Shown: positions 1 to 5,429 of the stretch, piece by piece
Layout of the letters: each line of letters opens with the position of its first letter
Numbering within the stretch: the stretch's first letter is position 1
DNA from: Candidatus Brocadiales bacterium
GTDB taxonomy: Bacteria; Planctomycetota; Brocadiia; Brocadiales; Bathyanammoxibiaceae
Assembly: GCA_030586765.1 (NCBI GenBank)
Contig: JAUQZZ010000115.1
Coordinates: 1-6,300 of the forward strand
Direction: 5' to 3'
DNA length: 6,300 nucleotides
The notes under the pieces: model-generated
Told to the model about the DNA's origin: nothing
Database searches by the model: none
Seen by the model: only the letters and a program-made list of their open reading frames with translations
Program-made: the position numbers and the translations under genes

Positions 1-95
1 CCTCCCATCAAGGGAGGGGAAAATTGGAGGACTTACAGACTTTTTCAGAGGTCTCGTTAAACCTTAGGGTCAACCGTATATATAGGGAGGAGAAG

Positions 96-554
96 ATGCA
101 GAGAAAATATCTGGGAGTTCTCTTTTGTTCTCTCTTTTTTGCAGGTTGTGCCAGTCAGCAGTGGGTAAAGGACTATGTGGGGCAAGAGGTGGTCTCAATA
201 AAGGCAGACCTCAGGGAGAAGCAGCAACCTGTAGAACAGATTCTTGAGGAAAGCAAGAAGGAGATGGATGCCTTGAGGAAGGAACTGAGCGATATAGATA
301 CTAAGGTGGGTTTGCTTCAGGCCAGGCTGGAGGATTTCACCAAGAGCGTGGATGAGTTAAGTAAGGGATACCAGGCAGATATTAGTGGGGTGAGGGAGAA
401 CCTCAAAAGTGAGGTCAATACCCTGAAGGAGAAGATTACGGACATGGATGGGAGATTGGTAAAAATAGGTAAGGGTGTGATTGGCTTGGACAAGAGTATC
501 GAGACCCTGGATAAGAGGCTCCAGGAACTGAGCAAGCCTGGACCTCCTCGTTAG
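96..554 (+). CDS. Coiled-coil outer-membrane lipoprotein, 152 aa
   Basis: Predicted lipoprotein of unknown role. Residues 1-17 form a lipoprotein signal peptide: a basic start (MQRKY), a hydrophobic core, then the lipobox F-A-G-C with Cys18 as the lipidation site. Residues 19-20 are Ala-Ser rather than Asp, so the outer membrane is the expected destination. Residues about 30-146 are rich in Glu, Lys, Asp and Leu with heptad-like spacing, which suggests a long helical coiled coil. The C-terminus is a short Pro-rich tail. The start at 96 is chosen because GGGAGGAG lies just before it and the signal peptide begins there. The in-frame TTG at 24 would add 24 charged residues ahead of the signal sequence. 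The stop is 17 nt before the exported hydrolase at 572, so the two are probably co-transcribed. A spacer or scaffold role is only inference; no enzymatic domain is visible. Confidence 0.85.
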   Translation: MQRKYLGVLFCSLFFAGCASQQWVKDYVGQEVVSIKADLREKQQPVEQILEESKKEMDALRKELSDIDTKVGLLQARLEDFTKSVDELSKGYQADISGVRENLKSEVNTLKEKITDMDGRLVKIGKGVIGLDKSIETLDKRLQELSKPGPPR

Positions 555-571
555 GGTTTTTACTCTAAAAC

Positions 572-1687
572 ATGTGGCGAAGCTCCCTCTGGAAAGGCCT
601 CCTGATAGTAGTTCTCTTCCCTTTCATAGGTGGATATGGGGAGGCTGTACCGGCAGAGAAGGTGAGCGGTGTGCTGGGCATCCATGTCCTGGATGTGGGG
701 CAGGCGGATTGTATTATTGTGCAGTCCCCTGGTGGAAAGACCCTGGTGGTAGATGTGGGGGAGGACCGCCTTCAGCCAGGCAAAGAGGCGGAGGTCTTTT
801 ATCAGTATCTCAGGGACAGGCTTCACAAGTACGTTATAGACCACCTCCTCATAACTCATTACCACGAAGACCACATGGGATGGCCCAGGGAGGTCTCCCC
901 CACAGGGCTGTTCTATCTCCATACCTTGCCTGGCCTGAGGATAAAGAAGGTAATAGACAGGGGGCTGGGGGTCGTATCGGACTCGCTCCTTTGCCAGCGC
1001 TATAAAGAGTGGACAGAGGCCACAGGTCTGAGGCGAGAGGCGATTACCTTTAAGCCTACAGAAGCTGGGCAAATAGACCTGGGGGAAGGGGTTCATGTAG
1101 ATGTCATCGCCTTTAACAGCCAATTTGATAGGACAGGGAAGGCAGTGATATCTGGGGCAGAGGAACAGCATCAGGCCAGCGAGCACAATTTCTCTATCGT
1201 CTTTGTCCTCCATTACGGTAGATTTGATATGTACTTTGGTGGTGACATCTGCGGTTTTGACAGCCCGCCCTTTTACAATGTGGAGGAGCGCTTCCTGCCC
1301 CGCCTGAAGGAGGTGGAGGTGTGTAAGGTCAGTGACCACGGCTCCAACCTTGCCTCAAGGCATGAGCTCTTGGAGGTGCTGAGGCCCGAGGTCTCCATTA
1401 TTTCCTGCGGAAGGGGCTATGGGTTGCCCACCAAGGAGACCGTGGAGAAGCTCCTGGGTTACAGAGACCCTGCCAGTGGCAAACCCCTTGGGAGCGATAT
1501 ATATCAGACAGGCGGTGAAGACGGTTACTTTCTCCCCAGGCCCTTTCCTTCCACTAAAAAGACGCAGACCATTACTAAAGGCCCTATCGTTATAGAGACG
1601 GATGGAAAGGAGTCCTATTGGATTGGATATGGAAAGGAAAAGAGGGAGTATCTGCTAGACGACCTACCCCCTTATAGGAATCAATAA
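572..1687 (+). CDS. Exported metallo-beta-lactamase-fold hydrolase, ComEC C-terminal-like
   Basis: A 371-aa metal-dependent hydrolase of the metallo-beta-lactamase superfamily, closest in motifs to the soluble C-terminal domain of the DNA-uptake channel ComEC. An N-terminal signal peptide (about 1-25, hydrophobic core at 10-20, cleavage probably after GEA or VPA) predicts export. Motifs in order: HVLDVGQADCIIV (38-50); the metal site THYHEDH (95-101, H96/H98/D100/H101); SEHNFSIVFVL (203-213) leading to GGD (223-225, bridging Asp225); SDHGS (254-258); and IISCG (276-280). In ComEC relatives the fourth motif usually reads HHGS; here the first His is Asp255 and His256 is kept. No competence-type transmembrane channel is attached. 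No clear Shine-Dalgarno precedes 572, so translation may be coupled to the lipoprotein gene 17 nt upstream. The substrate is unknown: nucleic acid, phosphodiester and other ester bonds all fit the fold. Confidence 0.88.
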   Translation: MWRSSLWKGLLIVVLFPFIGGYGEAVPAEKVSGVLGIHVLDVGQADCIIVQSPGGKTLVVDVGEDRLQPGKEAEVFYQYLRDRLHKYVIDHLLITHYHEDHMGWPREVSPTGLFYLHTLPGLRIKKVIDRGLGVVSDSLLCQRYKEWTEATGLRREAITFKPTEAGQIDLGEGVHVDVIAFNSQFDRTGKAVISGAEEQHQASEHNFSIVFVLHYGRFDMYFGGDICGFDSPPFYNVEERFLPRLKEVEVCKVSDHGSNLASRHELLEVLRPEVSIISCGRGYGLPTKETVEKLLGYRDPASGKPLGSDIYQTGGEDGYFLPRPFPSTKKTQTITKGPIVIETDGKESYWIGYGKEKREYLLDDLPPYRNQ

Positions 1688-1764
1688 TTTGAAACCTCTG
1701 TAAAATTGCTGGCGGGATTATAGAAAGAAACCCCTCTTTTGAAAAGGGTGAGATTGAGGAGATA

Positions 1765-1797
1765 AAAAACACCTCTCCAAAAAGGAGAGGTGTTTTT
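1765..1797. terminator. Bidirectional intrinsic terminator
   Basis: The arms 1770-1778 (CACCTCTCC) and 1784-1792 (GGAGAGGTG) pair over 9 bp around a loop of five A. The flanking A-tract (1765-1769) and T-tract (1793-1797) extend the stem and give a U-run on either strand. It lies 77 nt after the hydrolase stop at 1687 and 16 nt after the minus-strand membrane gene that stops at 1814. It therefore serves two convergent genes. Confidence 0.9.
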
Positions 1798-1813
1798 GCT
1801 TGGGCTTGAGGAT

Positions 1814-2131
1814 TTAGGTTGTCTTGGGTGTAGTTGGACGACGGAAGAACTTACCCATCAGGTCTGTCCAGGAGATGTGATACCACATTGCTGCCAGGTA
1901 CCCGATAAGGATGCCTGCATACACCGTAACTACCCAGTATGGACTAATGCCGAATCTTGTTACAGCAAAAATACCTAAACCGAGTAGAAAGGCGATTAGT
2001 AGTACCACGCCCCCATACCTGTATGGGCTTATCATGTACCATCTATTCAAGACATACCCAAGCCCTAGCAGGATGACAAGTGCTGCGATGACTGTGTAGA
2101 GATTCGTATAGCTATAGAGTGTCTCTAACAT
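1814..2131 (-). CDS. Small three-helix membrane protein, 105 aa
   Basis: Unrecognised integral membrane protein. Three hydrophobic stretches are visible at about residues 11-28, 39-57 and 65-86, joined by short loops, with Pro and Tyr/Arg in the first loop (ISPYRYGG) and a second ISPYW motif at 62-66. The C-terminal tail (about 90-105) is basic and Pro/Thr-rich, consistent with a cytoplasmic end. The start is well set: a near-perfect Shine-Dalgarno AAAGGAGGTG (2145-2136) precedes the ATG at 2131. A strong promoter with an operator-like palindrome lies about 55-80 nt upstream, and a terminator follows within 20 nt. It can therefore be expressed as a single, probably regulated unit. The Xre-like gene at 2231-2437 lies upstream on the same strand and is the obvious candidate regulator. 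No enzymatic motif or charged channel-lining helix is apparent, so no function is proposed. Confidence 0.82.
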   Translation of the reverse strand: MLETLYSYTNLYTVIAALVILLGLGYVLNRWYMISPYRYGGVVLLIAFLLGLGIFAVTRFGISPYWVVTVYAGILIGYLAAMWYHISWTDLMGKFFRRPTTPKTT

Positions 2132-2183
2132 AGGTCACCTCCTTTAAAAAAGGGCCCGCAAATGTCTCCTGTCGTCATTTTGA

Positions 2184-2212
2184 ATTATACTATGCATATG
2201 TGCAGTATGCAA
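2184..2212 (-). promoter_or_regulatory. Sigma-70-type promoter of the membrane protein gene
   Basis: On the minus strand the -35 box TTGCAT (2212-2207) and the -10 box TATAAT (2189-2184) are separated by exactly 17 nt. Transcription should begin near 2177, giving a leader of about 45 nt that contains the AAAGGAGGTG ribosome binding site. The spacing and the consensus -10 make this a convincing promoter by eye. Confidence 0.75.
2187..2208. promoter_or_regulatory. 22-bp operator-like palindrome inside the promoter
   Basis: The sequence is perfectly symmetric in the pattern ATACT-N3-CATATG-N3-AGTAT, centred between 2197 and 2198, so 16 of 22 positions are symmetric. It fills the spacer and touches both promoter boxes. 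A dimer bound here would block RNA polymerase, which suggests a repressor site. The Xre-like protein encoded immediately upstream is the likely binder. That assignment is inference; the symmetry is seen directly. Confidence 0.5.
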
Positions 2213-2230
2213 GTAAAAAAATAATAAGGT

Positions 2231-2437
2231 TTACTTCTCCGAAAGTCTATATTTTTTAAAGAGTTGTGGATTATCCAAGAAAATTCTTAGTAACCGCAGG
2301 GTGTTCCTAGGGATTTTCCTGCGCCCGGAGAGCCACTGCATGACCGAAGACATACTACGGCCGAAGACATCTGCCACGTTGAACCAGGTCAGATTGTATT
2401 TCTCTTTGAACGCCCTTAAGAGTCTTTTCTCGTCCAT
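2231..2437 (-). CDS. Small Xre-like helix-turn-helix protein, 68 aa
   Basis: Probable DNA-binding regulator consisting of little more than one helix-turn-helix domain. Residues about 16-55 carry the pattern of the Xre/Cro family: an alpha helix with NLTWFNVADVFG, a turn, a recognition helix around SMSSVMQWLSGRRKIP (28-43), and a following helix rich in Leu and Arg (46-54). The W-L-S-G-R-R-K-I-P segment is the most characteristic part. No effector, protease or membrane domain is attached. The start is supported by GGAGG (2449-2445) 7 nt before the ATG. No hairpin terminator follows the stop, only a T-rich run. Transcription may therefore continue into the membrane protein gene, whose own promoter starts 19 nt downstream of this stop. 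It most likely acts as a local regulator; it could equally be an orphan phage-type repressor or an antitoxin-like protein, though no toxin is adjacent. Confidence 0.8.
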   Translation of the reverse strand: MDEKRLLRAFKEKYNLTWFNVADVFGRSMSSVMQWLSGRRKIPRNTLRLLRIFLDNPQLFKKYRLSEK

Positions 2438-2457
2438 TTTTCGGCCTCCACAATTTT

Positions 2458-2486
2458 ATTATCGTAAGCCCTTTATATAATGTCAA
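2458..2486 (-). promoter_or_regulatory. Sigma-70-type promoter of the Xre-like gene
   Basis: On the minus strand a consensus -35 box TTGACA (2486-2481) and a -10 box GATAAT (2463-2458, five of six consensus) are 17 nt apart. The start would fall near 2451, giving a very short leader containing the GGAGG ribosome binding site. The spacer holds a small TTATATAA palindrome (2473-2480). The outer ATACT/AGTAT arms found at the downstream promoter are absent. Confidence 0.75.
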
Positions 2487-2512
2487 GAAAATTTAGGTGG
2501 GCAGCCAGATGG

Positions 2513-2576
2513 TGTAGCGGTCGAGCTTGCTCGACTAGATTGATTCAACATACGCAGAGCAAGCTCTGCCACTACA
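2513..2576. repeat. Long hairpin repeat, copy A
   Basis: The arms GAGCTTGCTC (2523-2532) and GAGCAAGCTC (2557-2566) are perfectly complementary around a 24-nt loop (2533-2556). An outer stem, TGTAGCGG (2513-2520) with CCACTACA (2569-2576), extends it with one mismatch. Each arm is also a small palindrome of its own: TCGAGC-TT-GCTCGA (2521-2534) and GCAGAGC-AA-GCTCTGC (2554-2569). Positions 2526-2563 match 3112-3149 at 36 of 38 bases in the same orientation, so this is a dispersed repeat and not a one-off terminator. It lies between the Xre-like promoter and the end of the cysteine-rich gene. Confidence 0.8.
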
Positions 2577-2620
2577 GAAGTGCGGGAAAGACCCTGCTCA
2601 AAGGTTAGGCCCTTGGCGAT

Positions 2621-2941
2621 TTATTTGACCTCTTTCATAGGCTTACCACAGACGCAGTTGCCTGGCTTCATGGATATGGAGGCGCAGTCACATCCAGGAC
2701 AATCACAGGCGTATTTAGCCGTCATGGGCCTTAGTTCCTTTCTGCAGATGCACTTCCCTGGCTTTTGGGAATGGAACCGACAATCACACTTTGTCTGGTC
2801 ACAACTGCAGAAGTAACTGGAACGCTTGTCCTCTGCGGCAGGGCTAGCAGTGACGATGAAGAAACTGGTCAGTAATAAAACGATTACACCCAACCTTAGT
2901 AAATTAACAGCAAGATTCGCTACACTCACTACAAGCCTCAT
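2621..2941 (-). CDS. Exported cysteine-repeat protein, putative metal binder, 106 aa
   Basis: Small exported protein with 12 cysteines, all in the mature part. Residues 1-36 form a signal sequence (long hydrophobic core at 17-31, cleavage probably after ASPAA, residue 36). Two tandem repeats follow. Repeat 1 (43-70) has C45-x-C47-x4-C52-x-C54, then KPGKCIC (60-66). Repeat 2 (77-102) has C79-x-C81-x2-C84-x-C86, then KPGNCVCGKPM (92-102). The Y-x-C start, the PG-x-C-x-C core and the trailing G-K-P-M resemble the heavy-metal-binding domain found in copper-handling proteins (PG-K-C-x-x-C-G-M type), but with CxC pairs in place of CxxC. Metal binding or a disulfide-stapled fold are both plausible. 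The start at 2941 is chosen because AAGGAGG precedes it closely; the frame stays open to an ATG at 2989, but that lacks such a site and would add 16 charged residues. Repeats flank the gene on both sides. It has no partner gene next to it on the same strand within a short distance. Confidence 0.78.
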   Translation of the reverse strand: MRLVVSVANLAVNLLRLGVIVLLLTSFFIVTASPAAEDKRSSYFCSCDQTKCDCRFHSQKPGKCICRKELRPMTAKYACDCPGCDCASISMKPGNCVCGKPMKEVK

Positions 2942-2997
2942 ATCCACCTCCTTTTTTAAATTAACTAACATTGCCTTCCTATGCTTCATTACAGGCA

Positions 2998-3055
2998 GGT
3001 TCGATAAATCGAACCCCTACAAAGGATGTTTGTAGGGGCGCAATTTATTGCGCCC
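2998..3055. repeat. Cluster of three adjoining hairpins
   Basis: Three inverted repeats abut and share bases. GGTTCGAT (2998-3005) pairs with ATCGAACC (3008-3015). CCCCTACAAA (3014-3023) pairs with TTTGTAGGGG (3029-3038) around a 5-nt loop. GGGCGCAA (3036-3043) pairs with TTGCGCCC (3048-3055). Because neighbouring stems share their C/G ends, only some can form at once. This is the layout of REP-type or small non-autonomous repeat elements. It lies upstream of the cysteine-rich gene, between that gene and the 3' end of dprA. Confidence 0.7.
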
Positions 3056-3083
3056 TTTACTTTAAATCTTTGTGGTTGAGTCG

Positions 3084-3111
3084 TGCCGAAGGCAGATCCG
3101 CCTCTGGCGGA
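3084..3111. repeat. Pair of short hairpins next to repeat copy B
   Basis: TGCC-GAA-GGCA (3084-3094) is followed two bases later by TCCGCC-TCT-GGCGGA (3097-3111), which runs directly into the left arm of repeat copy B. GGCG (3106-3109) can alternatively pair with CGCC (3152-3155), extending the copy B stem, so the two structures compete. It is probably part of the same composite repeat. Confidence 0.5.
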
Positions 3112-3150
3112 CTTGCTCGACCAGATTGATTCAACCTACGCAGAGCAAGT
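3111..3150. repeat. Long hairpin repeat, copy B
   Basis: ACTTGCTC (3111-3118) pairs with GAGCAAGT (3143-3150) around a 24-nt loop (3119-3142). The loop differs from copy A at only two positions. The closing pair is A-T here and G-C in copy A (2525/2564), a compensatory change that supports a selected stem. Farther right, CTGTCACTACA (3183-3193) echoes CTGCCACTACA (2566-2576) of copy A, so the element may run to within 6 nt of the dprA stop with about 32 nt inserted. Confidence 0.75.
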
Positions 3151-3198
3151 GCGCCTTAGGAGCATCTACCTTTGGCACAGCCCTGTCACTACATCTGC

Positions 3199-4299
3199 TC
3201 ATGCCTTCACAAAGCGCTTCCCAGTGAGCTGTTTGACCAACCTCCTTATCTCCAGGACCGTTAGGGTGCTGGAGACGTTGGACGCAGGCAAGCCACTCTC
3301 CTGGGTAATCTGGTCTATAGCCTTGGGGGTGCTGGAGAGGAGGGCAAAGACCTTCTTCTCATTAGTGTTCATGGCAAGGCTCCTGGGGTCCTGGGTCTCC
3401 TCTTCCCTGGTCATTATGGTCTCTGCCAGTGGCCCAAGCTCTTCAATTATATCTGTTATATCTTCTACCAGCTTTGCCCCCTCTTTTATGAGCCTGTGGG
3501 TGCCTCGGCTGTGGGGGCTGTCAACCTGGCCAGGCACGGCAAAGACCTCTTTACCCTGTTCCAGTGCCCAGTGGGCGGTTATGAGGGAACCGCTCCTCAG
3601 GCCTGCCTCTACCACCACCACGCCCAGGGAGAGTCCACTAATTAGCCTGTTTCTAGGGGGAAAGTTTCGGTCATCAGGAGGGGTTTGCAGGGGTAACTCT
3701 GAAACCATGGCCCCTTGTTGTGTTATCTTCTCTGCCAGGTCTCGGTTCTCCCTGGGGTATATCCTCGTAAGGCCGCAGCCCATTACAGCGATGGTCCTTG
3801 CCTTGGCCTTAATGGCCCCTTGGTGGGCTGCTGTGTCAATGCCCCGTGCTAGACCGCTTACTATGGTGAAGCCCCTCTGACCCAGGAGCCTGGCTATCCT
3901 CTCGGCCTGGGACTGTCCATAGTAGGTACAACGCCTTGACCCTACCACGGCCATGGAGAGTATATCGCTGGGGCTGATATCTCCTTTTATGTAAAGGACC
4001 AGGGGAGGGTCGTAGATGGACTTTAGATTGCGGGGATAGCCCTCAGAGTTGTAGGGCACTATCTTAACTCCATGTTCCTGGGCAAGGCATAGCTCCCCTT
4101 CTACATCGGCGGTTTCTATAGAGCGGGCTATGGACTCAGAGAGCTTTGGGCCTATCCCTGGCACCTCCTCTAGTTCCTTACGTGTTGCCTTGAGGATGGA
4201 GGAAGCTGAGCTAAACCTCTCTAGAAGAAGGCGGTAAGTGGTGGCGCCTATCCCTGGGGTCAGGCTCAGGCGCAATAATGCCTTAAACTCTTCATCCAC
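3199..4299 (-). CDS. dprA: DNA processing protein DprA (Smf)
   Basis: DprA binds incoming single-stranded DNA in the cytoplasm during natural transformation and helps load RecA onto it; it is also kept in many bacteria with no known competence. The 366-aa protein is normal in length and complete. An N-terminal helix-hairpin-helix region shows TPGIG (14-18) and VPGIGPKLSESIA (46-58). The Rossmann-like core has VVGSRR (118-123), SGLARGIDTAAHQGA (148-162), GCG..RIYP (174-182), FPPRNRLISG (213-222) and EAGLRSGSLITA.WALEQGKEVFAVPG (231-257). A C-terminal winged-helix-like domain covers about 312-366. The start is a GTG at 4299, with GGGAGG about 9 nt before it. It overlaps the end of aroB by 8 nt (4292-4299), so translation is probably coupled. 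Downstream lies the repeat island; no clear terminator is visible. Confidence 0.97.
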   Translation of the reverse strand: MDEEFKALLRLSLTPGIGATTYRLLLERFSSASSILKATRKELEEVPGIGPKLSESIARSIETADVEGELCLAQEHGVKIVPYNSEGYPRNLKSIYDPPLVLYIKGDISPSDILSMAVVGSRRCTYYGQSQAERIARLLGQRGFTIVSGLARGIDTAAHQGAIKAKARTIAVMGCGLTRIYPRENRDLAEKITQQGAMVSELPLQTPPDDRNFPPRNRLISGLSLGVVVVEAGLRSGSLITAHWALEQGKEVFAVPGQVDSPHSRGTHRLIKEGAKLVEDITDIIEELGPLAETIMTREEETQDPRSLAMNTNEKKVFALLSSTPKAIDQITQESGLPASNVSSTLTVLEIRRLVKQLTGKRFVKA

Positions 4300-5371
4300 T
4301 TGTGAGAACCTCCCTCACCATCTCCTCAGGGACCTCCTTTAGGACCACCTTACCTATTTTGGTGGGCAGGATGAGGTTTAGCCTACCTGCCAGGGCCTTC
4401 TTGTCCCGACGGAGGAAGGCAAAGATTTCCTGGATGTCTCTCGGGCGGTAGTCTGTGGGGGCCCCTGCCGCACGGAGCAGGTTCTTCTGACGTTCCAGCA
4501 CCTCTTCCCCTGCCAGGCCCATGAGGAGGGCTATCCTTGTGGCCAGGACCATGCCCGTGGCCACTGCCTCGCCATGTCGGTAGCCCTTATACCCCTCCAC
4601 TGCCTCTATAGCATGGCCGAGGGTGTGGCCGTAGTTAAGGATAGACCGAAGGCCCGTCTCCTCCCGCTCGTCCTTATGGACTACCCAGGCCTTTATGCGG
4701 CAGCAGGTGGCTATCACCTTTTCCAGTACCTCTGGGTCTAACCCAAGGAGCTCCTCTATATGAGCCTCCAGATAATTAAAGAGACCTGCATCCCTAATAA
4801 CGCCATATTTTATGACCTCTACCAGTCCCTGGGTGAGTTCCTCCCTGGGTAGGGTCTTAAGGACGCTGGGGTCTATGTAAACGGCCCTGGGCTGGTAGAA
4901 GCATCCTATCATGTTCTTTCCCTTAGGATGATTAACCGCCACCTTGCCCCCTATGCTGCTATCTACCTGGGCTACCAGGGTGGTGGGCGCCTGGATATAA
5001 GGTATTCCCCTCATATAGGTAGCGGCCACATAGCCAGCGATGTCCCCCACCACACCGCCACCTAAGGCCACTACCAGGCCCTTACGGTCCATCCCATGCT
5101 GAAAGAGCCTCTCATACAAGACCTCTGCGGTGGAAAGGCTCTTCTGTTCCTCACCGGGTTCAATAGTGGCCACAGCCGCCTCCAGCTTGTAAGGGCGGAG
5201 GCTTTCTGTTACAATTGGGCCATAAAATCGAGCCACATTCTTATCGGTTATAAGCATAACCTTTGTTATGTCGCTGTAAGTGCTGAGCATCCGAGCCAGT
5301 TCTTTCAGGATGCCGCTGGCTATAATGATGTTATAACTCCTTGGGCCTAGTCTAACCTTTAAGGTCTTCAT
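4292..5371 (-). CDS. aroB: 3-dehydroquinate synthase
   Basis: AroB converts DAHP to 3-dehydroquinate in the second step of the shikimate pathway, using NAD and a divalent metal in the cytoplasm. The 359-aa protein is full length. The NAD site is GGGVVGD (104-110). The substrate region has PTTLVAQVDSSIGGKVAVNH (129-148) followed by KGKNMIGCFYQP (150-161). The metal ligands expected for the family are present: Glu185 in GLVEVIKYG, His249 in NYGHTLGHAIE and His266 in RHGEAVATGM. The start is placed at the ATG at 5371, giving MKTLKVRLG. AAGGAG (5390-5385) precedes it at 13 nt, slightly long. An in-frame TTG at 5401 would add ten residues but falls inside the predicted promoter and has no ribosome binding site. 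The gene leads a transcript with dprA (8-nt overlap) and diverges from folC. Confidence 0.97.
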   Translation of the reverse strand: MKTLKVRLGPRSYNIIIASGILKELARMLSTYSDITKVMLITDKNVARFYGPIVTESLRPYKLEAAVATIEPGEEQKSLSTAEVLYERLFQHGMDRKGLVVALGGGVVGDIAGYVAATYMRGIPYIQAPTTLVAQVDSSIGGKVAVNHPKGKNMIGCFYQPRAVYIDPSVLKTLPREELTQGLVEVIKYGVIRDAGLFNYLEAHIEELLGLDPEVLEKVIATCCRIKAWVVHKDEREETGLRSILNYGHTLGHAIEAVEGYKGYRHGEAVATGMVLATRIALLMGLAGEEVLERQKNLLRAAGAPTDYRPRDIQEIFAFLRRDKKALAGRLNLILPTKIGKVVLKEVPEEMVREVLTSG

Positions 5372-5384
5372 ATCTTCTGATTTT

Positions 5385-5396
5385 CTCCTTAAGGAG
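5385..5396. promoter_or_regulatory. Shared palindromic Shine-Dalgarno for aroB and folC
   Basis: CTCCTTAAGGAG is a perfect 12-bp palindrome in the 34-nt gap between the divergent starts. Read rightward, AAGGAG (5391-5396) lies 9 nt before the folC ATG. Read leftward, the other AAGGAG (5390-5385) lies 13 nt before the aroB ATG. One short sequence therefore supplies both ribosome binding sites. Confidence 0.65.
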
Positions 5397-5400
5397 TTCA

Positions 5401-5429
5401 AGGATATGGCTTTTTCACCCTTATGTCAA
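5401..5429 (-). promoter_or_regulatory. Putative aroB promoter inside the folC coding start
   Basis: On the minus strand a consensus -35 box TTGACA (5429-5424) and a -10 box TATCCT (5406-5401, four of six consensus) are 17 nt apart. Transcription would start near 5394 and give a leader of about 23 nt holding the AAGGAG site. The promoter overlaps the first eight codons of folC. Confidence 0.6.

Noticed and set aside
1..17. Short inverted repeat CCTCCC-N5-GGGAGG at the window start
   Set aside because: The 6-bp stem is followed by GGAAAATT, not a T-run, and the upstream side is cut by the window edge; it cannot be called a terminator.
24..95. N-terminal extension of the lipoprotein from TTG at 24
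   Set aside because: It would put 24 polar and charged residues before a lipoprotein signal peptide; GGGAGGAG directly before 96 marks the real start.
560..1339. 259-codon open frame on the minus strand
   Set aside because: It lies entirely opposite the exported hydrolase, whose motifs are clear; the reverse product has no recognisable domain and no ribosome binding site.
2513..3193. CRISPR array or tRNA gene in the hairpin-rich region
   Set aside because: There are only two copies of the main repeat, 586 bp apart with a gene between; no regular spacers, no cloverleaf and no terminal CCA arm.
3083..3880. 265-codon open frame on the plus strand
   Set aside because: It is antisense to dprA, low-complexity Ser/Thr/Leu-rich, and begins inside the repeat island.
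5321..5326. TATAAT inside aroB as a possible folC -10 box
   Set aside because: No acceptable -35 box lies at 15-18 nt and no TG extension is correctly placed; too weak to annotate.
5372..5401. Longer aroB starting at TTG 5401
   Set aside because: The TTG overlaps the predicted -10 box and lacks a ribosome binding site; the shorter form matches the usual AroB N-terminus.
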